A DNA stretch of 64,000 nt, from contig NC_057925.1 in assembly GCF_018873765.1 (NCBI RefSeq), positions 11,977,568-12,041,567 of the forward strand, given 5' to 3'. Under the pieces are notes generated by a model, which was given only the letters and a program-made list of their open reading frames with translations, made no database searches and was not told where the DNA came from. Positions 8,816-19,779 of the stretch are shown piece by piece. The DNA comes from Telopea speciosissima. Its lineage: Eukaryota > Streptophyta > Magnoliopsida > Proteales > Proteaceae. How positions within the stretch are numbered: the stretch's first letter is position 1; each line of letters starts with the position of its first letter. Both the position numbers and the translations under genes were made by a program.

Positions 8816-9806
8816 ATTCCACAACTGGTGGGTCACTAAAGAAACGTTTGATGATGCTCTGACAGGTACTAAAGGAGCTCACGACAGTCCGATTCCACTC
8901 GAAGGTCCTCAATACAATCAGAAATTGCTTCCAACAAACCACTTCTAACCTCCATTGCTTGGATTTTAATCCTCTCCAATTCCCTAAAAGTGTGTAGTGT
9001 GGCCGGGTGGAGATGTCAACACCTGGCAGCCTGGACATCCAACGGTCCAAGCTCATTGACTTCGGTTTTTGTTTTCTTCTCGAGCTCGGCACCGTTGGAT
9101 ATGTCTGAGCAGTCAGGTGTCGACATCTCCACCCTGACCTTGAACTGCAAGGTATAGGAGAGGATTATTTTCCCATTGTTTCTCCCATTAGAATGGAGTT
9201 GAATGTTATCTTCTCAGACTTTACAAGACAAACTTGACCACGAGAGGCATCAGTGTAGAGCTTACAAAATGAGGGAGGACCGGAGGAGGGGGACACTATT
9301 CCTGCATAGGGTTTCTTTCTCCCACATTGAATAATTGAGTTAACATGTAATACGAAGTCAAGTTTCATCCAAGTTGTAATTTGGTCTACCAAGTTTAGCT
9401 CGTTGATTTTTTCTATTTCGTCCATTTGATGCCCACAATAGTTTAGGGCTAGGGTCTTAAGAATCGGTATCAAACTCGAAATAGGTCTTCATCGATACCG
9501 ATCTGCTGATATAGGACTGCTCTTGGATTGGGATTGGGGACCGTTGATACTGATACAGATCGGACGATTCCATCCGGCAACCTTGCAAGTTTAGCTTGGT
9601 TGTTGCACGGAATGGTACTTAAGAACCGAACCAGAGACCAAAGTACCATTTAGGGGTTTGGTCCAATGTTAGGGAATTAGCTAATTTGATGATTTCCCTA
9701 GAAACATACTGAAAATTATAGGAAATAAAATAGGTACATTAGGTACTTAACTAATAGGTCAAAGTTTCTAAAGTTTATGGAACATATTAAATCAAATACC
9801 TTAATC
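8816..9806. other. Gene-free stretch with a hairpin element
   Basis: Apart from the inverted repeat at 9003-9137, this holds repeat-like GATACCGAT sequence near 9470-9590, resembling copies near 11510-11640 and 48950-49150. No gene was seen. Confidence 0.45.
9003..9137. repeat. Hairpin (MITE-like) element
   Basis: The left arm starts GGGTGGAGATGTC near 9006 and includes ATCCAACGGT. The right arm includes ACCGTTGGAT near 9090 and ends GACATCTCCACCC. Arms of about 45 bp surround a loop of about 45 bp. Confidence 0.6.
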
Positions 9807-10146
9807 TAGGGGTGTCAAAAGCTGGCCCACACCTTTAGGCTCGACCGGGACTAATTGTTTTAAGCTTGAAACTAGACCTCCTAGTTAGTAAATGATCTAC
9901 CGCGGTAGTTCACGGTGCTTGGTTGTACTCTGATAGGCACCTTATCGGGACCGATCGACACGGCTCATTTATCGCCTGGTTAGCCCGTACGTAGCTTGAT
10001 CAACTCATTTATGGCATGTTTCCAATCCATTTATAGCACAGTAGCCCAATTAAGTTGACCCGGATTACGTACTGTCCGTTGCGGGGCCTTAAATTGATGG
10101 GGACCAATTAAGTGTAACCAAAACCGACGGGGGCATTGACACCCTC
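9807..10146. mobile_element. Possible hAT-like non-autonomous element
   Basis: Starts TAGGGGTGTCAA and ends TTGACACCCTCA, a degenerate inverted pair of the type used by plant hAT elements. No convincing 8-bp duplication was found, so the right boundary is uncertain. Confidence 0.35.
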
Positions 10147-10567
10147 ATTGTACCATATCCTAGGTACAACAAATAGATCTTATTAAATCAAGTCCTTTAA
10201 ACCATCTCTTTAAACTATCTCACAGGCACCTGAACTATAGGAGGTACTGAGAGGGTTACTTTCATAGAGAGTGCATGTCAATACATGGGAGGGTATATTA
10301 TTCAAGGAAGAGATAACGCTACTTGGTCATGTGGCCCTTGTACCAGAACGGATACCAATCGGAGCGAACACCCAAGCATCCAATATGGGGGGCGGGGTGG
10401 TTATTTCGCCAGTCATGTGTCTGGGTGTAGGAGGTGCAACCAAACAGCCTTCTTTTTCCCAGTATTCAGTTTGAATTTGTAATTTGACAAGTGAATATAC
10501 TTTAGATTTGCTTTATACATCTAACAATAAGAAATGTCTAACCACTCTTCCATATGGCAAAACTAAG

Positions 10568-11003
10568 TAGGGATGTAAACGGATCTGATTCGGCTCGGAT
10601 ACGGATCGAATGCTGATATTCCTTGACCGTATACATATACCTCTAAACGGATTCAAATGGATTCAGATGCAGATCGAATTCAGATTTTTGACCAACTGTT
10701 TACATCTCTACCTTGTGTAATCTGGACCTTCCTACCCGAGTGGATACAATTCACTCTCAATCCATATCTCTTAGATTATGATTCTGTTTTCCTCATATTC
10801 TAGAACCTGTTGAATCTTCAAAAACCCTCGAGATCATTATTTACTTTATTTTTCATTATTAAGTATTCAGATTTTTTTTTTGGACAGATTTTTATCAAAA
10901 TATTCGGATTTTTTTCCGAATATCTCTAAACGAATACAGATGTCCCTAAACGGATATGAATGCATATCGAATTTGAATTTTCTGTTATCCATTTACATCC
11001 CTA
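10568..11003. mobile_element. hAT-type MITE, copy C (436 bp)
   Basis: Termini are TAGGGATGTAAAC and ATTTACATCCCTA. The flanking 8-mers AAACTAAG (10560-10567) and GAACTAAG (11004-11011) match at seven of eight positions. The right half corresponds in reverse to the element starting at 52775, so this is a longer subfamily than copies A, B, D and G. Confidence 0.75.
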
Positions 11004-11011
11004 GAACTAAG

Positions 11012-13440
11012 TGCATCCATGTAGGTTCCTTTATGGACCACCTTTTACGAAACCTTTTACCTTATATTATGCATATAGAGTGGCTTCTCCACAGAATCCA
11101 ACCTTTTTGAGCCACACATGGAGGAAGTATTCTTGCTCAAGCCATCCATTGGATTAGTCACCTATCAAGTTCTAGGTCCCATCTTAACTTTGGTAGACTC
11201 ATTCCTCTAAATAGTTGAAATGAAGTTGCAACAAAGTTTCCAAAGTTAAATCATCTACCAGTTACTCAATTCTTTGTCTCATTGTTGGAAAATCAATTGG
11301 GCTAAAACTTTCTAATCTGATTCATGCTTATGTAAACATCATATTCAAAAAAATTTGAATCTAATGAAATTATTATGTGGAAGAAACTATGGCCATCTAC
11401 AGAAGCCACTCCACAAGTGGACATGAAATATTTTTTTCCCTCAATTATGATGTCAATTTGATCAGATGAGTGTCCTAAAGAAAAGAATTAGATCAGATTA
11501 GTAATTCGTATGGTTTCAAGTATCAGTATTGGATTGGTTGTAGCAGCCGATACCGGTATCGATCTATCGATACCATAACAGTAGTAAATCCGTATCAAAA
11601 CCAACATGGATACCGATGACGGTAACTTATTAGATCAACCTAAGACTGGTTCAGCCCTATTAGCACTGGTAGATAAAAGTTTCCAATGATGTTGCCCGGG
11701 GAAAATTTTTTTCCTTATAAGTATGGTAGTTATCATTCAACTATCACTCCAGCTATTTGATTTGCTTAACTTGTAATAGTATTTAAGGAATTCAGATACT
11801 TCTTCTTCCTATGTTCAAACTTTAAATTCCTTTAATAGGTTACAAGTACTTTCAAATGAACAATTATACAATACAAAACATTATAAAATAGAAAACTAAT
11901 GGTTGAAACTATAATAGGATAAGGCTTACCTTAATTAAAACCAACATTCTAACCGTTTGTGAAATCCCAATTAAGATTCACCATTTGATTTAAATCATTC
12001 TTGTCACAAACACTCGAGAATATTTTAATGTTTCAATTTGAAAATGCTTCTTACAGATTATTCTAATTGACTATTTACTGTCTTTCTTTTATGGTTATCA
12101 TTTCAAGACCTTCAATTTTCTCCAATATTTCAGATGTGCAAAACACATTTTTGTAATTTTTAAGCTAGAACTTATAAAACAACTTATGATTAAGTAGACT
12201 TCTCTTTCTATTCCTTGATTTTCTTTTTGTAAATCAAAGAAACTATGTATCATTTAGATTGTAAGCTCAGATATCTCATAAGAAGCTGTTGATATCATAT
12301 TGAGGGAGTGAATTAAGAATCATGAACTGCCAACAGAAAGTGTTCCTCTCTTTGAACTGCCAAAAGAAAGTGTTCCTCTTTTTACATATTCTATACATTT
12401 AAACAGAAATATGCTTCACACACAATGCATCTCCCAGGAATACTAATTAAATGTAGGAAAGCAAGATACCTATGTGATAGGAAAACCAACTTGAGGGGTA
12501 ATGACAATATGATGCAATGAATTTATTTTATTTTAGATTGTTATCTCTTTTTTGGGTATGTTGTTAGGGAAGAGAGAGGAAGGATTAAATGAGAAGTGTA
12601 CAGGTATAGATGTGCAAGGATAGTGCATCTTCCACAGGTAGAGACACCTCTAACAACACCTAAGAAAGCCATATATGATGGACTTGTAAGCTATAATGTG
12701 TGTAAGGCAATTTGGAGACACTGTAGGAAATCGAATGGGATCTTAATGGGTCAACTTGGTTTCCCGCTTGGACTTGGGTCTGGGCCCAGCACACCCAAGT
12801 ATTCCCCCTAATTGCTACAAATTATGGAATGGATTGACACAAAGGGGTGGTGAGATTCCAATAGTGCGAATAGGGTGACTTCGTCAAAAAAAATATATTT
12901 GGAAAAGCATCTTAAACTCATCAATTCCATCATATAGGATTGCTAAAGAACCAACATTGGGAAGAAACTGTTAAAAAGAACGAACAATCATAGGTTCATT
13001 AGGTTGTATATCACATGGTGTCTCTAAGACAGCAGTAGGCTTAGTTTGCTATTTAGGTTTTAAGAGAGCTTAGGAATTTCAAAATCAATAGTTTATAAGT
13101 GATATATACAGTTCATCTTGACTGAGACAGCAGGTAAAGTAGCTCCAACAAAAAAAAAATGACTAGCAGGTACAATTCCTGGGGGAAAAAAAGGTTAAAA
13201 TTACAATGAAACCATCATTATTTCATGAGCCAGAAGGATTAGCAGAAAGATGGTGACGTTTTCACCACCATCCCCATCTTTTATTTCCAATTTGACAATT
13301 TTCATGTACACAGTTACCTTCTTAAACTAAATTACACCTGAGATCTACTAATGTACACATCTAGTCATGAACCAACTGATAGGAGAAACAACAATTGGAA
13401 CACCGAAAGAATCATGAAATTAATTTCACCAAATAAAAAT
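11012..13440. other. Gene-free stretch between repeats and the ARM gene
   Basis: AT-rich. It contains GATACCGGTATCGAT-type repeat sequence near 11510-11640 and a direct duplication of about 33 bp (12321-12382, GAACTGCCAA...AGTGTTCCTCT). No supported gene. The last 100-200 bases are probably the 3' UTR of the minus-strand ARM gene. Confidence 0.5.
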
Positions 13441-13469
13441 AATACACACCTTACTCAATTTAAACTTCC

Positions 13470-16400
13470 TCAGAAGTAGCTTGATTGAACTTGCAGGAGC
13501 TCAAGATGCGCCAAAATCTGAGCAATTGTTGATTTTAAGGTTGGAGATCCCTTTTGTGCTAGTTCAATAAGCAACACTTGAGCGGGTTCTCCGTACTGCA
13601 CTTTATTATCCTCCATTCGAAAAATCCTTTCCAATATCCAAAGTGCTTTCTCTTGGGCCTTTACATTACCTAATTCAAGAACTCTCAAAAGGGCATGAAC
13701 GCCCGATGATTTGGCAATGAACTTACTACCATTTTCCCAGATCTCATCTTGCATGATAGTTGAAAGGGCACCAAGGACAGTTTCATCTGCTTCTCTGTCT
13801 TCACCTTCCAAAATTTGGAATAGTGGTGAGAGAGCACCAGCCTTGACAAGACAAAACGTGCTTTTCACGAAGCAGTAGCCATCATGAACTTCACAAAATG
13901 CATGTCCAGAGGGAGGCATACAAAGCCACCTCAATGCTCTGGATTTGCTAAGGTGAAGTGTATTCTGTGACAGCTGAGCTAACGAAGTTGCAGCTCTACA
14001 TTTGGCAGTCGGCGACCCAATTGAGAGCAACTTCACAAGCCACGGGATCACCCCATGTTCAGCAGCTAGTTGCTGAAGTTTCTTATCTGAAGGAACTGTA
14101 AACCGAATCAATATAGCCGCAACACTCTCGACTAACCATCTCCTTGTGGGTGTTGAAGTTGGGGTGCATACACCCAACAATGAAAGCAGAATGGCCAGCA
14201 AATTTGCCCTTTTGAGAAAATCTGTCGCTTTTTTGTTGCCAGCAGGGATGTTGCTCAATAGTCCAAGAGCAGCAGCTTTTTCATCCTCCGACACTGATTC
14301 TAAGACAATATTTACTATAACATTGAGATGGATCTCTTCCAGTTGTTCAGACAACTCTCCTGGAGAATCTTTAGAGAGATTGTATAGTAAATTCAAGGCA
14401 ACTGTTCTGATTTCTGTATTTCGGTCAGTTAAGAAGGGTAGGAGAAGCTGAAGTGCACCATTTTCTTTCATCTTGAATTTAACCTTGGATGCATTGGAGT
14501 GGCTGGCAATACTATTGAGTGCTCTTAAGAGGTTACACTGAATTTCTGGGCTGGACAAGTTTAAAAGTGGGAGCATCTTTTCTGCCACATCTTGATTCAC
14601 AAGTATAGATTCTGACTGAGCAATACTGGCAAGTATGGCTGAAGCTGGTTCTCGAAGTGTCATGAGCACAGAAGTAACACAGAAAAGGAGCTGGAGCAAA
14701 GATGTTACAATGCCTGAATTAATTAAAATCTGAACATTTTCAGCCAAACTAGACAGATTCTGCAGGGCACCCAACGCAGAGAGCTTGGCTTCAAGTTTTT
14801 CAGAACTAAACATTTTGACAAGGGGTTCAATTGCTCCTCCTTCACCAAGAGCAGCTCTACTCTGGTCCGTAAGCTCCATTCTTGAAAGTGCTGTTGCCAT
14901 AAGAATCTTACTCATATCGGAACCTAAAAATAGACAATATAGCTCATAAATAGCTTAATCATACAAATGAATTTTTTTTTGCAATATGAAAGTGCTTCAA
15001 CAGCAAGGGATTCCACATATAATACTAACAATTAACTGTCAAGGTAAAGGGCACACACTAATTACAGTATTGGGACCTCACATGCTTAGCTGACATAGGG
15101 TGCCACATATACACTTCAGTTTCCTCCTATTTCTGGACAGCCAACGGGTGGTGAAAAGAGGAAACTGATCTTTTGTAAATTTTAAAGTGCTCAATGTCTT
15201 CAGGATGAGACCATAGAAACTGTAGAGACTTGTCAAGTTTACAGCCATGAACCAAAGAAAAGTAAATTGTAGGTATATGGAGTTGGAGATAGTCCCGAAC
15301 ACATAACAAAACTAGTTGGTTTTTAATCCCAACCTCGATATTGCAAGTTAACCTAAGGTTAACTACCAATCAACAGAATAACAAAAATGATATATTCAAA
15401 GTTCTAAGAAGGATAATATACATGGCAGATGCAACAATGTAATTTCAGACTGTAGACAAAGCTCAAAGCAAAGTCATCTTTGTCATTCATGTTCAAAGTT
15501 CAAACATGTTATGAGATACTTTATCCTGTCATAAGGTAGAAGTGTTCTCGTATAAATTGTGAAACCTAATGTCCAGGCAGACTTAAAATGGAAAATTTGC
15601 ACCATCTCGATCTCATATAATTCCTGTGAAACTAAAAGTTACTGGAATATGGTAAAAAGATGCACATGCGGACGAGGAATAGCAAAGACTTTGCCCGTTG
15701 TAGGGGCTTCACTCCTTAAGGACACAGATTGTCATTTTCAAATATCCAAGCACATAAGGATTTTGGATCCAAAGCAAACACTGGGACATAACCCCAAATC
15801 CATCTTTTGTGCATTCCAGAAAGGTGATCAAAATCATATGATATAAACAAGTTGACAAAAGAATGGGAAGAAATTAAATGCTAGAGCTTAAGGAAAGCTT
15901 TATAAGTACCTTCCCTCAGATATTCTATCAGAGGCTTGAAGTAACCTGCCTCTGCCATATGAAGAACATTCTGAGTGTTGCTTGACAAAATATTCAACAA
16001 TTTCCCTGCATCCTGTGAAGAATGAGGGTCGAACCCATTGTGCACAGCAACCAACATAAGAATACAACCTTGTATTCTGCCAAGCCTCCGACGGACTGCT
16101 GGGACTTCCGCGAGAGCCAGCAAGAGCCCAACAGCTTCTCGACGCTCTTCAACATCCTGTGTTAAAGAGCGCACCAACATCGACAAGGATCCAACATCCA
16201 CCATTTTCCCCTGTACACAAAATAGCAGTCTAAGATGCCAAAACACATGTGTAGTCAAACCGCAGAATTAAGAACAAATACATAAGTAAAATTGACTTCT
16301 ATCTACCTTGTTTTCATCATTCTCCACTAGAAGGCTCTTCAGTATTGAAATTATAGTCAACCGATCATTCTCCTTACTAGATGGCAATCGATTCAAAAGA

Positions 16401-17048
16401 ATTGGAATAATACTTTCATCGTTTACCCATTCATTCTGAATCATCTTCTCGCTAATTAGTGATCTTAATCCAGAAAGTGCAAGCCTGAATTCTTCATCAT
16501 TTCCATATTTAAGGTGCAAGGCAATATCGTTAATATCAAGAATGATTCTTCTATCATTCTCCCCCTTCACTTCCAGGTCATTAATAAACTCCAATTCATG
16601 GTCAGTGCTTGCATTGAACCTTACATTCATCATTTCTTTATGTAAAGCTCCAAACTTTTCTTTGATTTCAATTGACACATCAAGGCTTGCCAAAAGCACA
16701 AGGCCTAGACATCTACCAAGATCATGAATAATTTCCCCAACCTGTTTCGATGATATTGAATTGGAAGCCTTGATTACTGTCCTAGCATGTCTAAGCTCAT
16801 TTTCTAGCGACTCAACTGCCTTTTGAATGGACAGTGTGTCCATGACAGAGCTATTATCCCTTAAATCAATAAGAATGGGTGAGAATTTTTCTACAAAAAC
16901 AGCAAATTCTGTGAAAATCTCTGGTTCAGTTTCGGAATCCTTGGCGAGTGAAGCAACCTCATCAGCCAATTGGAGTAACTCGGAAAGAAGCTCTGCAAAG
17001 GTTCTAAAATTTGTTTGATGCATCTCTGATCGTGATGTATCCCAGCCT
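13470..17048 (-). CDS. ARM-repeat protein of the PUB43/44 (SAUL1-like) family, no U-box seen
   Basis: Three coding exons on the minus strand: 17048-16307 (Met at 17023), 16210-15910 and 14923-13470. Introns are GT...AG and the joins keep frame, giving about 823 residues. The N-terminal 150 residues are helical and resemble the N-terminal region of plant U-box proteins. From about residue 165 to the end runs a series of armadillo repeats (for example GALQNLSSL, ALNLLYNLS). A Cys/His cluster at about residues 674-697 (LCMPPSGHAFCEVHDGYC, then FCLVKAGAL) matches a feature I recall from SAUL1/PUB44. U-box E3 ligases of this family pair a U-box with ARM repeats; here no CPI/CPLT-type U-box lies between the N-terminal region and the first ARM repeats. 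The frame stays open upstream of Met to an acceptor site at 17049, so a further 5' exon is likely. A U-box there cannot be excluded. Confidence 0.85.
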
Positions 17049-17126
17049 CTGGAAATAATCAGAATATATGGTTAGCAAAAAGTGAAGTCAAAGACTCAAA
17101 AGGTAAGAATGTAAAATGGAATGAGA

Positions 17127-17159
<33 letters not shown>

Positions 17160-19319
17160 GTGGAGGCAGGTGCAGGGGTGAGGGGTTACAGGGCATTCTT
17201 CTGTTACCTGGAGAAGTAATGAAAGAAGCAATTCACAGTTGCATTTTCCACATCTTCTCCTTTTGCACATGCCATAAACCTATTTAAAGACTCATATTGT
17301 TGCACGCCAACCTAAAACTTCTGCTAGTAAGGAGAGAAAGCAAACATAGCCTACCAAGTAAAACTAGCTATAGTAAAGTCATGAATCTCTTCTTTTGTTC
17401 CCAAAAGAAGTTTGCGTTTGTTTGTCTTAATTATATTATCTTCTCTGGCAAATGAATTTATTGATGAATCTCTACTCATTTGTTGTTACAACCATAGTAT
17501 ATGATTCAACCTTTGTAATATTAAGTTCTCCTGGAATGCTAATGATAATTTCTACAGTAATGTTAGGTTTTTGGCCTCCAAGGCCGTAATGGAACATTGT
17601 AGTATTCTTCAACATAGCCAAGATGTACTTTCTTCTTCCTAGTTATAATATTTTGCTTTTCAAAAAAAAAAAAAAAAACTTTGTAATACCACAACCTTAA
17701 AGAAAGGAAAGGATCATTGGTAATGTGATAACAATCCCATAACTGATCATATTTGAACTATGTTGGACCAATGCTTTAATAGTTCTATTGATGCAGCACC
17801 ATGTGCCCACACCCGAAGGAAGAAGAAGAAGCAGCCCTGAAATTAGGATTTAGTTTGGGAGCCATAGCTTAGGTTTAAATTTAGCAGGTTCTATACTTAG
17901 TATTATTTCAGCTCATTTGTAAACTTAAATTGAACCGGTTCAAACAATGGTTCAATTTAAGTGATTTAATTAAGTATCTTTTGTTTTAATTTATTAGGGG
18001 TAGATAGGTCTTTTAACCTTTTTAAAGTTATTTAATTAGGTCCACCCCTCCATGATTTAGTGAGGGAGTGTTTTGCTTAGATTAGGATTTGGCCTATGGC
18101 CTTCTATTATTAATATTGAAATCGTGGGAGGCTCCCCCACAAGTTTTATGAATTAAAAAATCGTGTTTGCTGCCATTGTTGCTGCTGCTGCTCCTTGTGA
18201 GTGTTTGCCTTGTGGTTCTATCAAGGAAGAAAGGGTGGGTGGATTTCCTACGACTCCTTGCGCCGTGACGGCTGGGAGGATCACTAAATTTGAAGGTGGT
18301 TCTATCCTTCTAAGTTCTCAGCTGCTGCCATTGCAGAACCTGCAATTCCAAGTAAGTTTGAAGCCCCTATCCCCATTCCTCTTCTTCTAAATCCTCTAAA
18401 CAGCCAACCCTAACTTTTCCCCCTTCTCAAATTAAAACATAAAGTCCTAAACCCTGCACAGACCATTCCAGCCATCACTTTTTTCTCAGATTTGGATCGA
18501 TTACTCCCCTCCCCAATTGGGAAACTCGATCTGAGTTTGGTCCCCAAACTTCCATCCAAACCCTAGAAAATCCTACTCCATTGATTCCCCAAAAACCCTA
18601 AATACTAACCACTGAACACCTCAAACACTGAGTTATTCAATAAATACATAAGGTGTTAGATGGAACAAAATGAGATGGCCTTTCATTCCTCTTTCCAAAT
18701 AGAAAGGCTTCAAGGCTCTCTTTCTAGGCCATTATGGGAACGCCTATCACATCTTCAATGTGAAAATTATAACTTCACAAACAAGTGACGTACGACTGGA
18801 GTATAATGGTCATTGACAACTGACAGAATCTGAAAGTTTTAGGCAGGAACGTGTTGATGCCAACAACATAAACAAATACAAGGTAGAACAAAGCTCACGG
18901 CTGGCAAGATGTCTATGCAATAAGAGGATCAACTTTGGTAAATTAAAACATGAAACTTCTGTAAAGTTACTGGAATGTAATAAATAATTATGACAAGGGT
19001 CCTATCAACTTACCATTCTTTTTTTTTTTGGGGGAGGGGGGGGGGGGGGGGTTGGGGGGTGGAGGGGGTTACTCGATCAACTTAACATCCACACCATAGA
19101 AGAATAATATTTCAGGAGGCAGACAAATTGAATGGTCATCTAAGGAGTACCAGAAGCACAGCAGAAGATAAGGGACATAATAGAGGAGTCATATATTTAC
19201 TCTGACCTACAAATCAGATTCAGCATCAAGTTCTGGAATCAGAGCTCAATTGCATCAACACCACTAATGTTTTCAGCGAATAGTCCACAAGATCAGCTTG
19301 TTTGAGAGAAGATTTTGGA
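17049..19319. other. Presumed intron or 5' flank of the ARM gene
   Basis: Contains an (AT)n tract at 17128-17154, poly-A runs, and a stretch at 17793-18620 resembling plant LTR or leader sequence (TTGATGCAGCACCATGTGCC at its start). The latter lacks a provable second boundary. A G-rich homopolymer tract lies at 19030-19069. The acceptor at 17049 implies an unseen exon farther upstream on the minus strand. Confidence 0.45.
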
Positions 19320-19771
19320 TAGGAGTGCAACCGGGCCAGGCCGGGGTTTTCAAGGGCCCAACCCAGGCCTGGCCAGTCTGAGGTCGGGCTGGGATATCTC
19401 AACCCATGCCCAGACCTGCTTGGTTCAGGGCCAGGCTTGGCCCTGTTTTTGTCATTTTCACGTTATGTTTTAATAGAAAAAAATAATTTGTAACCTAAAT
19501 ATGAATATGGTTAATATATTAAATCAATGGTGTATATTAAATGTAAATTATGAAACTTAATACAAACTTAATACATGGCCCTTATCTTGTGCATATGTAT
19601 TATATATGCATATATAAGGCAAGGCTGGGCTGGGCTCAACCTGAGACCTTAGCCCAGGCCTGGTCCAGCCTGAACTCAGGCCCGGAAATCCCAACCCTCT
19701 GAAAGTCCAGCCCAGGCCTTCGGGTGGGCTTAGGATGGACTCGGGCTCACTAAGCCAAGCTTGAACCCCTA
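19320..19771. mobile_element. hAT-like element, second family (452 bp)
   Basis: Starts TAGGAGTGCAACC and ends GCTTGAACCCCTA. Flanking 8-mers ATTTTGGA (19312-19319) and TCTTTGGA (19772-19779) agree at six positions. The subterminal GGCCxGGCCT/AGGCCTGGCC motifs occur in opposite orientation at the two ends. Related to the element at 34464-35012. Confidence 0.65.
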
Positions 19772-19779
19772 TCTTTGGA

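Noticed and set aside
14146-14451. Plus-strand 101-codon frame
   Set aside because: It lies antisense within the ARM-gene exon, whose minus-strand frame is long, spliced and family-matched.
17793-18620. Possible solo LTR or LTR-like leader starting TTGATGCAGCACC
   Set aside because: Texture is LTR-like, but no CA end with a matching 5-bp duplication could be found, so no element is called.
19030-19069. G-run as a functional G-quadruplex
   Set aside because: A homopolymer tract in intronic or intergenic DNA, with similar runs at 3085, 23905 and 55831; nothing links it to a promoter or transcript end.
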